In this document: piece by piece, positions 1 through 8,532 of the stretch
Numbering within the stretch: the first letter of the stretch is position 1
How the letters are laid out: every line of letters begins with the position of its first letter
From: Nitrospirota bacterium
GTDB taxonomy: Bacteria > Nitrospirota > Nitrospiria > SBBL01 > JAADHI01
Length of the DNA: 64,000 nucleotides
Direction of reading: 5' to 3'
NCBI GenBank assembly: GCA_029261165.1
Contig: JAJDBV010000005.1
Span: 17,707 to 81,706 of the forward strand
The notes under the pieces: generated by a model
What the model was told of the DNA's origin: nothing
Databases searched by the model: none
What the model saw: the letters and a program-made list of their open reading frames with translations, nothing else
Position numbers and translations under genes: made by a program

Positions 1-752
1 CCTGCAACGCTCAGGGAGATAAGAACCAGAGAGGGGTTGGCGCGCCCCACCAATATTGCGGCCGGGGTTGTTGCAATTAAACTGCTCGGGAGAATAAAGG
101 TGAAGAATATTTTTCCCAGGCCGTGGTAGATCTCACGTGGGTAGCGTGCGGTATTGATGAAGTAATAGACCACGGTATTGAGTTCCTGTGATTTGACCAG
201 CCAGAAGACCAGGCTGTTGATGAGGAGGCAGAGGGCATAATAGATGACCAGTGAATTCACAAGCATTAAGAGATAAAAAGGAATACCGATCCAACTTGCA
301 TTGCTAAGATGTAAAAATCCGTAGACGACAAGTAGAAGTCCCATCAGGCCCTCTCCGAGGCTGTCCGTGAGGGAAACATGGCGGAAGGCCAGATGGGCGG
401 CTGGCGCGATGGGTGATGTGAGCATGACGTCGAAATTACCTGTGCGGACATAGTTTCCCAATTCTAGAAATCCTTTTCGAAAAGTGAGGTAGGCGAGCTC
501 CCGCACGATACCAACGCTCCCCACTAAGATCAAGGTCTGGTGAAAGGTCCAACCTCCAACGGTCTCGACGTTCCCATAAAGAATGGAAAAAAATAAGACA
601 TTCATCATCATGAAAAAAATATCCATGCCGACATTAATGGCAAAGTTTGCACGATAAATCATCTCATTCTTAAGGTTATGGCTTAAAAATGAGCGATAGA
701 GGGCGAAGTAACGGACAAATATTTTTGTCAATTTATTTACCAACAGCTTCAT
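1..752 (-). CDS. ABC-2 type transporter permease (3' end outside the window)
   Basis: Minus-strand reading from the CAT at 750-752: MKLLVNKLTKIFVRYFALYRSFLSHNLKNEMIYRAKFAINVGMDIFFMMMNVLFFSILYG..., hydrophobic, ABC-2 family-like; overlaps the next permease. Confidence 0.75.
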   Translation of the reverse strand, partial: MKLLVNKLTKIFVRYFALYRSFLSHNLKNEMIYRANFAINVGMDIFFMMMNVLFFSILYGNVETVGGWTFHQTLILVGSVGIVRELAYLTFRKGFLELGNYVRTGNFDVMLTSPIAPAAHLAFRHVSLTDSLGEGLMGLLLVVYGFLHLSNASWIGIPFYLLMLVNSLVIYYALCLLINSLVFWLVKSQELNTVVYYFINTARYPREIYHGLGKIFFTFILPSSLIATTPAAILVGRANPSLVLISLSVA

Positions 753-1527
753 AGCGTGTAATCCCGCGCCGTAAGGCAAACTGGAGAAAAAAGTAGAGAA
801 AAACAATCCAGCCCATTGCGATCAGGAAGCCGGGAAGCGGATTTGCTTCCTTTTCCAAAAAAATCTGAATGGGAAAGAAGACGAGAAAACGGAAGGGCAA
901 GGCATTCGCGACCACTTGAAAGGATACTGGAAAAAGATCCAGAGGAAGAAGTGCCCCCGCGAGGAAAAAGATACAATATTGGAGCATGTATTTGAATGAA
1001 TTGACTTTCACGATCCAGAAAGCAAGGATGCCAATTGCAAAATCAAACTCGAAAGCAAGAAGGCCGCCCAGGATCATAGAAAAAATAAAATAAACAAGAG
1101 ACAATCCGCTGCTTGGAAACGAAACATGTGCGATCAGAAGAAAAGACAGGATGGCTCCAACCACCAGGATAATGAGTCCTTCAAAGAGTTTTCCGGAAAG
1201 GTTGATTGTAAACCAATAGTGGAGATAGTTGACAGGCTTCACCAGGAAATTTGAAAAAGACCCTTCTGAGATCTGATCGCTGATTTCCCAACTGATATAT
1301 GAGAGGACCATGCTGTTGATGATCAACTGAAGGATGTAGTAGGTAATCAGGTCAGAGAGGGTGTAACTTCCGAGACTCTGGTTGCTGAGATATATTGCGT
1401 TCCAAAGATAAAGAAGCACAGAGATATGAAGTAAATTCCCAAGAATAGAAATGAATGTCGGACCCCGGTATTGGAGTGCATTCTGCCAGTTGACTTGAAA
1501 GACCGTCCAGTATTTACGCATCCGCAC
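733..1527 (-). CDS. ABC-2 type transporter permease
   Basis: 264 aa polytopic membrane protein, paralogous in style to the adjacent ORF; paired ABC-2 permeases. Confidence 0.8.
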   Translation of the reverse strand: MRMRKYWTVFQVNWQNALQYRGPTFISILGNLLHISVLLYLWNAIYLSNQSLGSYTLSDLITYYILQLIINSMVLSYISWEISDQISEGSFSNFLVKPVNYLHYWFTINLSGKLFEGLIILVVGAILSFLLIAHVSFPSSGLSLVYFIFSMILGGLLAFEFDFAIGILAFWIVKVNSFKYMLQYCIFFLAGALLPLDLFPVSFQVVANALPFRFLVFFPIQIFLEKEANPLPGFLIAMGWIVFLYFFLQFALRRGITRYEAVGK

Positions 1528-1875
1528 AGTATACCTTTGTAACGATTCGGCATGCCACTATTTTTATTCGACTCTCAATGAAAAAAACCTGTCTGCTTGT
1601 TTACTCCCTTTCCGGGCTTATTATGACTGATAAGACCAAAATCTGTCATCGATTGGGTAATCCTTTACATAGCTGACGTGTCGGAAACGCGATATCCGAG
1701 ATAAATAAGGGTCATTTTTCTAACAATATGGTGATCGTCCTAGGCATATTGAGGCATGCAAATTGCCTTATTACGGCAGAGCGCAGAAGGGGTTTGAAGA
1801 AACCCTCTCATTATCTCGTTTTCTGTGCGTGTTCGAAAAGGCGATCCTCGGAGAATCCGCGATCGCCGTTCATCC

Positions 1876-1975
1876 TTTGTTCAGAGCAAACCAGGGGAAA
1901 CCTTGGGACGCAGAGTGACGGAGCTAAAGGGGAAAAGGGTGAATGTCCTTTCCTTCATGCTTGCCGGGCCGCCAA
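1876..1975 (+). ncRNA. GEMM-I (c-di-GMP-I / cGAMP class) riboswitch aptamer
   Basis: Diagnostic core GCAAACC-AGGG-GAAA-CCTTGG-GACGCAGAG (1886-1915), P1b closed by a GAAA tetraloop, followed by a GCTAAAGG receptor-like segment and CCTTCATGCTTGCCGGGCCGCC. The base immediately before GCAAACC (1885) is A. Confidence 0.8.
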
Positions 1976-2004
1976 GGGGAAGCTCTTTGGCGGCTTTTTT
2001 TGTT
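1968..2004 (+). terminator. Intrinsic terminator / expression platform of the riboswitch
   Basis: GCCGCCAA...TTGGCGGC stem followed by TTTTTTTG; the 5' arm overlaps the 3' end of the aptamer. Confidence 0.8.
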
Positions 2005-2052
2005 TTGTGCCGATGAAAAGAGGGTATCTCAATTTTGTATGGGGGGGGGGAC

Positions 2053-4479
2053 ATGCAAAAAAAAATAAGATATTTCGTGATGAGATCTGGTGGTTTATTG
2101 ATCGTATTTTCGTCGTTCATCTTTTTGTCGTGTACAAATTCATCGAATTCAGATCCTGTTGCTCAGGACGATCTTCCCGGGATTGTCTTTGTAAAGCGTT
2201 CGGTCGATTCTCTGGGTGATCCTCTGGATCCTGTTGAATTTACCTCCGGGGGGGATCTCCATACCCTGGTTCCCGGAACCCCTTCAGGAAACCTTCAGAA
2301 TCTGACGACAGACCTCACCAATGGTGTTGGGGATGTTTCGGACCCTGAAGTCTTCCCGCAGACCGGTCAGGATTCATTCCGCCTTGTTTTTTCCTTGAAG
2401 CGCAACAGTACAGACAATTGGCACCTATATGAGGTGGTTGTCAATAAAGACGGAACCCGGGCCGCACCCCCGGAGCAACTCACCTGTGGGCTTTCCAACG
2501 AGGTGGAACCAGCCTATCTCCCGGATGGAAGGATCGTCTTCACCTCTGACCGACCAGGGCACCTTGATGAGTATGAACGGAGAAAATCCCATGTTCTTCA
2601 TATCCTGGACAGGAGTAAGGCAACCCTCCCGTCACAGCCCACTTGTGGCGATGCTGGCGAGATCGTTCAGATTTCCTTCAACCAGAGTCATGACCGAAAC
2701 CCTGTTGTCCTCAAGGATGGAACGATTCTCTTCAGCCGTTGGGAGCACCTTGGCCGAGTCAATAAGTTCACCCTTTTCTCAGTGGAGCCGGATGGAACGG
2801 ATCTTTTTGTCAAATATGGCTCACACTCGGGCGTCAATAGCTTTCTGAGTGCCCGTGAGTTATCCGATGGCCGATTGGTCTCCACGATGATGCCACTCAC
2901 GGGGACCTTTGAAGGGGGTGCCGTTGGTGTGCTCGACGTGGTCAATGAGGCCGACAATGCTCAGACAGCTTCACAGCAACTCACCAAACCACAGGTCATT
3001 CCCACGGGACGAACCCCCTCAGATTTCGGACGCTATTTCAGCACCTATCAGGTGCCGGATGGTTCGGATCGCTACTTGGTTTCCTATGCCACCGGGGCTG
3101 TCGTGCGTGACAGCATGATGAACCTCGTGGAAGAACCGTCCTATGGGCTCTGGATGCTCAATAATCGTGACGGAACCCTAAAGCCGATCAAGCTCCCGTC
3201 TGCGGGGACAAGAGAGGTCTACCTGGAGCCCATTCCGCTGATGGCGACCCCCGCAAATTTAATCCCCACGATGAAGACCCAGAAGACCGCGAACCGCAGC
3301 GCGATGGTACAGACGGGGGTCCTGGCGGCGGCCAGTGTCTACGACTCCGAGGCAAACCGGGCGCTCTCCGATGCCGTACTTGGGGTGACCATTCCGAGAG
3401 ATATTTCCGGGAACATCGACTTCAACGCACTGGTTGCGGATCCAGCGCTCCAAGTGGTCAAGGAGGTGCGGGTGATCGAAGCGGTTCCCAGCGATCCGGG
3501 CATTGGGAGAGAGGATATTGGCGCGACCCAGTTTGAACGGCAGAAAATCCTCGGCTATGCCCCCGTGGAGGCAGATGGTTCCTTCCGGATCACGGTTCCG
3601 GCAGATCGGGCGATTACATTGAATGTGGTCGATTCAAAAAGGCGTTCTTTCAAGGTGAAAGAAAACTGGCTGCAAGTGCGCCCTGGAGAGAACAAGACCT
3701 GTAATGGGTGCCACTCACCGAGGCGGGGAATGCCTCAACGTCTCGCAGCCGAGTCTATCGCGTTGAACAGAGCCGAATCGGCTCTGGCACCTCCGGCAAT
3801 TCCGGTTATTGACTACACGGACCATGTGCAGACGATCTTTACAGCCAAATGTGTTTCCTGCCACTCGGTTGCAAATATCAATGGGCCGGATGGCGGGCTG
3901 GAATTGGTTGGAGACCAGTCCGGCGCCGGATTCCCGCTTTCATATGATCAGCTTCTTGAGGGTTCAAACGGGTCCGACCTCGTGTCGCCGGGGGAATCCC
4001 GTCAAAGTCATCTCATCGAGCGGGTTTTTGGAGAGGAGTTAAGGGCCGGCGACACGCTTCCAGTCTCTGATCCTGCCAATCATGCGATGCTCCTTACAGA
4101 TCCGGAGAAGGAAATCCTGGTGGAATGGATCGACATGGGCGCCCAGTTTACCAACAAACAGGTCATTGCCAATACGGGGAGAAAGAATCTTGATCAGGTG
4201 GTTTTTCAAACGGCCATTCAAGCGATTCTTCAACAGCGCTGTGCGGGATGCCACGTCGCGGGGGGCGGGAGCAACTTTGTCTTGACCGGAAGCCTTGAGG
4301 GGGATCTGAATGCAACCGCATCCCGAACCAATGTCAGCGACCCGGCCAACAGCATCCTCCTTTTAAAGGCAATCGGAACGATTCCGATGCGCGTGAATGG
4401 GCTGCCGGTAACTCCTCCGTTGCTCTTGTCAGATCCGGATTACACGACGATTCTTAATTGGATCTCGGCAGCAAACTAG
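2053..4479 (+). CDS. HzsA-related multiheme c-type cytochrome lipoprotein with PD40-like N-terminal region
   Basis: Lipobox-like FLSC; TolB/PD40-like repeats (YLPDGRIVFTSDRPG); three CXXCH motifs (CNGCH, CVSCH, CAGCH). ATG at 2053 preferred over TTG at 2035. Confidence 0.75.
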   Translation: MQKKIRYFVMRSGGLLIVFSSFIFLSCTNSSNSDPVAQDDLPGIVFVKRSVDSLGDPLDPVEFTSGGDLHTLVPGTPSGNLQNLTTDLTNGVGDVSDPEVFPQTGQDSFRLVFSLKRNSTDNWHLYEVVVNKDGTRAAPPEQLTCGLSNEVEPAYLPDGRIVFTSDRPGHLDEYERRKSHVLHILDRSKATLPSQPTCGDAGEIVQISFNQSHDRNPVVLKDGTILFSRWEHLGRVNKFTLFSVEPDGTDLFVKYGSHSGVNSFLSARELSDGRLVSTMMPLTGTFEGGAVGVLDVVNEADNAQTASQQLTKPQVIPTGRTPSDFGRYFSTYQVPDGSDRYLVSYATGAVVRDSMMNLVEEPSYGLWMLNNRDGTLKPIKLPSAGTREVYLEPIPLMATPANLIPTMKTQKTANRSAMVQTGVLAAASVYDSEANRALSDAVLGVTIPRDISGNIDFNALVADPALQVVKEVRVIEAVPSDPGIGREDIGATQFERQKILGYAPVEADGSFRITVPADRAITLNVVDSKRRSFKVKENWLQVRPGENKTCNGCHSPRRGMPQRLAAESIALNRAESALAPPAIPVIDYTDHVQTIFTAKCVSCHSVANINGPDGGLELVGDQSGAGFPLSYDQLLEGSNGSDLVSPGESRQSHLIERVFGEELRAGDTLPVSDPANHAMLLTDPEKEILVEWIDMGAQFTNKQVIANTGRKNLDQVVFQTAIQAILQQRCAGCHVAGGGSNFVLTGSLEGDLNATASRTNVSDPANSILLLKAIGTIPMRVNGLPVTPPLLLSDPDYTTILNWISAAN

Positions 4480-5018
4480 TGAAAATGGGCTCGATTAAGG
4501 GGATCAACAATCAGGTGGTAAAAATGGTTCTCGGGATGAGAGGGGTCGCGATTTGTCCTTTTCCGGTGAGGAGGATTTGTGGCGGCCTCTTGGTGGGTTT
4601 TTTCCTTTTATTTAGTGGGGGATGCGGCCATGTTGAACCGGGAGAGGAAGGAGTCGCAGGAGGATTGGACCATACAACCTTCAAAAATACGATACAGCCG
4701 ATTCTGGACAACAGAGGCTGTTCTCAGAATGGGTGTCACTTTCGGGATAAAGTGAATCCCAATATCGGAGGACCGGGAGGAAGTTTTCGTCTCTTTATCT
4801 GCACAGGGAGCGATCCCTGCACACCTGGGGAGCTTCTGGCAAACCACGACTCCTCTGCGGGGATGAGCGATATCGTTAATCCGCCAAACAGCAAGCTTCT
4901 CACCAAGCCCCTGGCACTTCAGGGAGGCGGGGTGCAGCATTTGGGGGGAGAAATATTTTCAAGTACAACAGATCCGGATTATTTGACGGTGTTAAGTTGG
5001 ATACAGAGTCCGCTCTAG
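4458..5018 (+). CDS. Cytochrome c-like lipoprotein with CX4CH motif
   Basis: Lipobox-like GGCG; FKNTIQPILDNRGCSQNGCHFRD; C-terminal DPDYLTVLSWI shared with the upstream cytochrome. True start uncertain. Confidence 0.6.
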   Translation: MDLGSKLVKMGSIKGINNQVVKMVLGMRGVAICPFPVRRICGGLLVGFFLLFSGGCGHVEPGEEGVAGGLDHTTFKNTIQPILDNRGCSQNGCHFRDKVNPNIGGPGGSFRLFICTGSDPCTPGELLANHDSSAGMSDIVNPPNSKLLTKPLALQGGGVQHLGGEIFSSTTDPDYLTVLSWIQSPL

Positions 5019-5791
5019 GCTTATTGCCCCATAACGCAGGTTTCCGATCGGTATTTCTATTTCATTTGATAGGATTTCTGCTGATCGGGTTCCTGGCCTC
5101 GGCGACACCCGCATTCGGCGAGGAGGAAGTCGTTCAGGTTGTTGAACCCTTCCTGGAGATCCATACCGGGCCGGGGATGAGCTATCCGGTCTTCTACATT
5201 GGGGAGAAGGGGGAAGAGGTCCTTCTTCTGAAACGCCGAACAGATTGGTACAAGGTTCGCCTCCGTAATGGAAAAGAGGGTTGGGTCCATCGTCTCAAGA
5301 TCGATCTTACCCTTCGGGCCTCTGGGTTCCGGAAAGGCTGGGCCGAAAGGATCTATGACAAATATATTTCGAGGCGGCTCATGATGGGATGGGGAGGAGG
5401 AACCTTCGGTGGTGACCCCATTCTCACACTCAGAGCGACTTATTCCTTTACAGAGGTCCTGGCGTTGGAGGGAGGGGTCGGTTTGGCGACGGGTGATCTG
5501 GGAGGTACTGAACTCTATCAGGGTGGCCTGGTGTTCATCCCCTGGAGCGGCCCCTGGTTTTCTCTCCATGGAACAATTGGCGGAGGACGGGTTCAGGCCT
5601 CTCCCACCCCTCTTCTGATCAAAGCAACAAGTAAAGGTTTCTCGACCGCTTATGGCGGGATTGGTTTTTCCGCCCCGCTTTTTAGACGGCTGTTCTTACG
5701 CGGTGATTTTCGTAATTTTTCACTGTTTGTAAACCCCAAGCGCACCAGGGAGATTCAAGAATATACGCTGGGACTCTCTTTTGGATTTTAA
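4997..5791 (+). CDS. SH3-domain protein with C-terminal outer-membrane barrel-like region
   Basis: SH3b-like VEPFLEIHTGPGMSYPVFYIGEKGEEVLLLKRRTDWYKVRLRNGKEGWVH; C-terminal alternating beta pattern. Confidence 0.65.
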   Translation: MDTESALGLLPHNAGFRSVFLFHLIGFLLIGFLASATPAFGEEEVVQVVEPFLEIHTGPGMSYPVFYIGEKGEEVLLLKRRTDWYKVRLRNGKEGWVHRLKIDLTLRASGFRKGWAERIYDKYISRRLMMGWGGGTFGGDPILTLRATYSFTEVLALEGGVGLATGDLGGTELYQGGLVFIPWSGPWFSLHGTIGGGRVQASPTPLLIKATSKGFSTAYGGIGFSAPLFRRLFLRGDFRNFSLFVNPKRTREIQEYTLGLSFGF

Positions 5792-6476
5792 GGGAAAAGC
5801 ACTTATGTCTGGAAAAATATCAATTACACGACGGATCTCCAAGGCACTGGTCATTGGAATTATTTTCGGATTAATTTTTTCGCAAGGGGCGATTGCGGCC
5901 GCACAGAGTGGTGAATTTCTTCGGGGAGAAGACCCCTTGATCTCACCCCCAACAGAGGAGAGGGTTATCAAAGAAGCCGGAATCGATGCGGAATACATAG
6001 AGGTCAGCGCATTTTATGGATTGTACGCTCTGGATGGGTTTGCATCCTCGCCCGTCAGCGGTGCGAGGCTTGCCCTTCATTTAACAGAGGATATCTTTTT
6101 TGAAGGGAGCTACGGCATGACAGAGGCCGACCAGGAGGTCTTTGAGCGTTTGACCGCCCGGTTACTTCTTACCGATACAGAGATCATCTACTGGAATGTC
6201 AATGTGGCTTATAACCTCTTTCCCGGGCAGATTTTTCTAAGCCGTAAAAAGACGATTAATTCCACAATCTTTCTGATCGGGGGTTTGGGGCAAACGCAAG
6301 TCGATAACCGGGATCATTTCACAAGCAATTTTGGGATTGGATATCGGGCTTTTATCACAGACTGGCTTGATGCGCGGATCCAGTACACCGTCCATTCTTT
6401 TGAGACAGATCTGACCGGGGTGAAGGAGCGAATATACAACCTGGAGGGTACGGTTGGTCTTGCGATATTTTTCTAA
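5781..6476 (+). CDS. Outer membrane beta-barrel domain protein
   Basis: Signal peptide, barrel-like repeats, terminal hydrophobic/aromatic strand (GTVGLAIFF). Confidence 0.6.
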   Translation: MDFKGKALMSGKISITRRISKALVIGIIFGLIFSQGAIAAAQSGEFLRGEDPLISPPTEERVIKEAGIDAEYIEVSAFYGLYALDGFASSPVSGARLALHLTEDIFFEGSYGMTEADQEVFERLTARLLLTDTEIIYWNVNVAYNLFPGQIFLSRKKTINSTIFLIGGLGQTQVDNRDHFTSNFGIGYRAFITDWLDARIQYTVHSFETDLTGVKERIYNLEGTVGLAIFF

Positions 6477-6487
6477 GAGGAAATAAC

Positions 6488-6618
6488 CACTCAGCATGCC
6501 CCTCTTTTCCTCCATGGCGGCGTTGATGTGGTGCTCGAATCCTCGCGTAGTGAAACCTACGCTGTGGTTCTGCGTTCCTCACGCCTTGCCCTGAATAAAA
6601 ATAGTGGCATGCTGAGTG
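6488..6618 (-). repeat. MITE-like dispersed repeat, complete copy
   Basis: 13-bp perfect terminal inverted repeats CACTCAGCATGCC/GGCATGCTGAGTG. Interior (minus strand) TTCAGGGCAAGGCGTGAGGAACGCAGAACCACAGCGTAGG...CTACGCGAGGATTCGAGCACCAC matches 36.4 kb and 47.5 kb. Confidence 0.8.
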
Positions 6619-6642
6619 CTTACAAATTAAAAAGGACAGGAT

Positions 6643-7167
6643 ATGAGAAAGAACAGATTAAAAAGAGAGAGAAGGGTTTGGCTGGCCATTTTTTTGTTGA
6701 GCCTATCCCTTGCTGGGAACATAGATCATGCTGAAGGAGGAAGCAAGCCTCAGCATGCAGCAGACTTTACAGCAAAGAGCCTTTCCGGAGAGAACATTAA
6801 GCTGAGCGAGTTACGGGGGAAGGTGGTCCTCGTCAATTTTTGGGCAACCTGGTGTACCCCGTGCAAGAAGGAGCTTCCTTATTTTAACCGCCTGTATGCG
6901 AAGTATAAAAACGTGGGGCTCAAGGTCCTGGGTGTCAATCTCGACAAGGTCCGTTCCAAGGCCGTGAGGATGAGCAGTGCGATGGGTCTCTCCTTTCCGG
7001 TCCTGCTTGATCCGGCTGGAAGGGTCTCAGGTCTTTACAGGATCAGGAGCATGCCAACCACCTATGTCGTGGCCAAGGACGGGACGGTTCGTCATATCCA
7101 CTGGGGCTTTGGGCCGGATGAGCCAGCCCGGTATGAAGCAGAGATTCGAAATCTTCTTAAAGAGTAG
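6643..7167 (+). CDS. TlpA-family thiol-disulfide oxidoreductase
   Basis: VLVNFWATWCTPCKKELPYFNRLY active site; signal peptide. Confidence 0.9.
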   Translation: MRKNRLKRERRVWLAIFLLSLSLAGNIDHAEGGSKPQHAADFTAKSLSGENIKLSELRGKVVLVNFWATWCTPCKKELPYFNRLYAKYKNVGLKVLGVNLDKVRSKAVRMSSAMGLSFPVLLDPAGRVSGLYRIRSMPTTYVVAKDGTVRHIHWGFGPDEPARYEAEIRNLLKE

Positions 7168-7174
7168 CGTGTAA

Positions 7175-7405
7175 ATGAAGAATAGAAGCAGAATATTTGT
7201 CTTAATGATTACTTGTTTCATCGTCCTCGGAGGATTGACAGGATGTGCCGGCGTGAGGCCCTGGGAGCGTGAGATCATGGCCGATGAAACGATGAATTTT
7301 GACGCGGACCCTTTAGAGGAAGGCTGGCACCTTCATATCCAGGAGGTGAGGGAAGGAGCCCGGGGAGGGTACAGCGGGTCCGGGGGAGGATGTGGTTGTC
7401 GGTGA
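7175..7405 (+). CDS. DUF4266 small lipoprotein
   Basis: Lipobox LTGC, AGVRPWEREIMADETMNF, Gly/Cys tail GGYSGSGGGCGCR. Confidence 0.8.
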   Translation: MKNRSRIFVLMITCFIVLGGLTGCAGVRPWEREIMADETMNFDADPLEEGWHLHIQEVREGARGGYSGSGGGCGCR

Positions 7406-8532
7406 TGCGATCTCTTTTTGCAACTGGAGGCATACTCCTTGTCCTGGTCGTGACGATCGAGACCGCCACAGCCATAGAACCTGCAGATGAGACTGTTTCA
7501 GTTGGTTTTAATTTCTACGACGGCGGAGGGATTATGGTTCAGGGACCGGCCGTGATTGTCCGGAAGGATGTTCTTGACAAACTGTCGATAGAGGCTGGAG
7601 GTCGGGTGGATCTTGTGAGTTCGGCATCGATCGACGTGGTTACACAGGCCAGCCGCTATACAGAGAACCGTAAGGAATATTCAATCGGAACGAGCAGCAT
7701 CTTTGGGGACACGCTGATGACGACGGGTTATGCACGCAGTGATGAATCAGATTATATCTCTGACCTGCTCTCACTGAGTCTGGCCCATGACCTCATGGAC
7801 AAGAACCTGACCTTAACGATGAAGCTGGCCCGCTCCTGGGATCAGGTTGGAAGAAATGATGATCCCGCTTTTGGCTGGAAGGATTTCAACCGAACGATTT
7901 ACGCAGTTGGCGTTGCCCAATCCATGACAGCCCGATGGCTGGTGCAACTTAACTACGAGCTCACGGCCGACGAAGGCTTGATCAACAACCCATATCGGAG
8001 TGTCCTGACCCTTTCTGGAGGGACGGCGCCGGAGAACTACCCAGAGGCCAGAACGGGACATGCCTTTGTCGTGAGGACCGCTTATGGATTTCTCCCCGAT
8101 GATGCTGAAGGAGAAGGGGGGGGGAGGCGCTCGATCCAACTGGACTATAGATATTACCAGGATACCTTTGATATCCGATCTCACACCGGCAAGTTTTTAT
8201 ATCAGCACTATGTCTCTTCTGATTGGCTCCTGGGTTTCTCTTATCGGTACCATCGTCAGGGGGAGGCAAGCTTCTATGGAGACCGTCTCCCGACCACACA
8301 GATTTTTAAGGCGAGGGATAAAGAGCTTTCACGCTTTTCCGATCAGTGGATCGGCGGGTCGATCAAGTTCAAACCAGAGCAATGGCGATGGCGATCAATC
8401 GAAAATCCCTATTTTAAGCTGGGCTACAATTTCTTGATTTTTAATTACGATAATTTCACAGATCCCCGGACCGGGGGACTTTATTCGGTGAGGGCCAATG
8501 TACTACAAGCGAGTTTTGGTTTTAATTATTAG
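7390..8532 (+). CDS. DUF3570 outer-membrane-like protein
   Basis: Beta-barrel pattern; position between DUF4266 and ApbE; overlaps the DUF4266 ORF. Confidence 0.8.
   Translation: MWLSVMRSLFATGGILLVLVVTIETATAIEPADETVSVGFNFYDGGGIMVQGPAVIVRKDVLDKLSIEAGGRVDLVSSASIDVVTQASRYTENRKEYSIGTSSIFGDTLMTTGYARSDESDYISDLLSLSLAHDLMDKNLTLTMKLARSWDQVGRNDDPAFGWKDFNRTIYAVGVAQSMTARWLVQLNYELTADEGLINNPYRSVLTLSGGTAPENYPEARTGHAFVVRTAYGFLPDDAEGEGGGRRSIQLDYRYYQDTFDIRSHTGKFLYQHYVSSDWLLGFSYRYHRQGEASFYGDRLPTTQIFKARDKELSRFSDQWIGGSIKFKPEQWRWRSIENPYFKLGYNFLIFNYDNFTDPRTGGLYSVRANVLQASFGFNY

Noticed and set aside
1728-2219. ORFs 1728..2219 (+), 1825..2016 (+) and 1881..2120 (-)
   Set aside because: They overlap the riboswitch/terminator and the better-supported cytochrome start; no protein-like composition.
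7813-8299. Antisense ORFs within the DUF3570 gene (and many similar antisense ORFs across the window)
   Set aside because: Shadow ORFs of strongly supported genes in GC-rich sequence; no recognisable domains.
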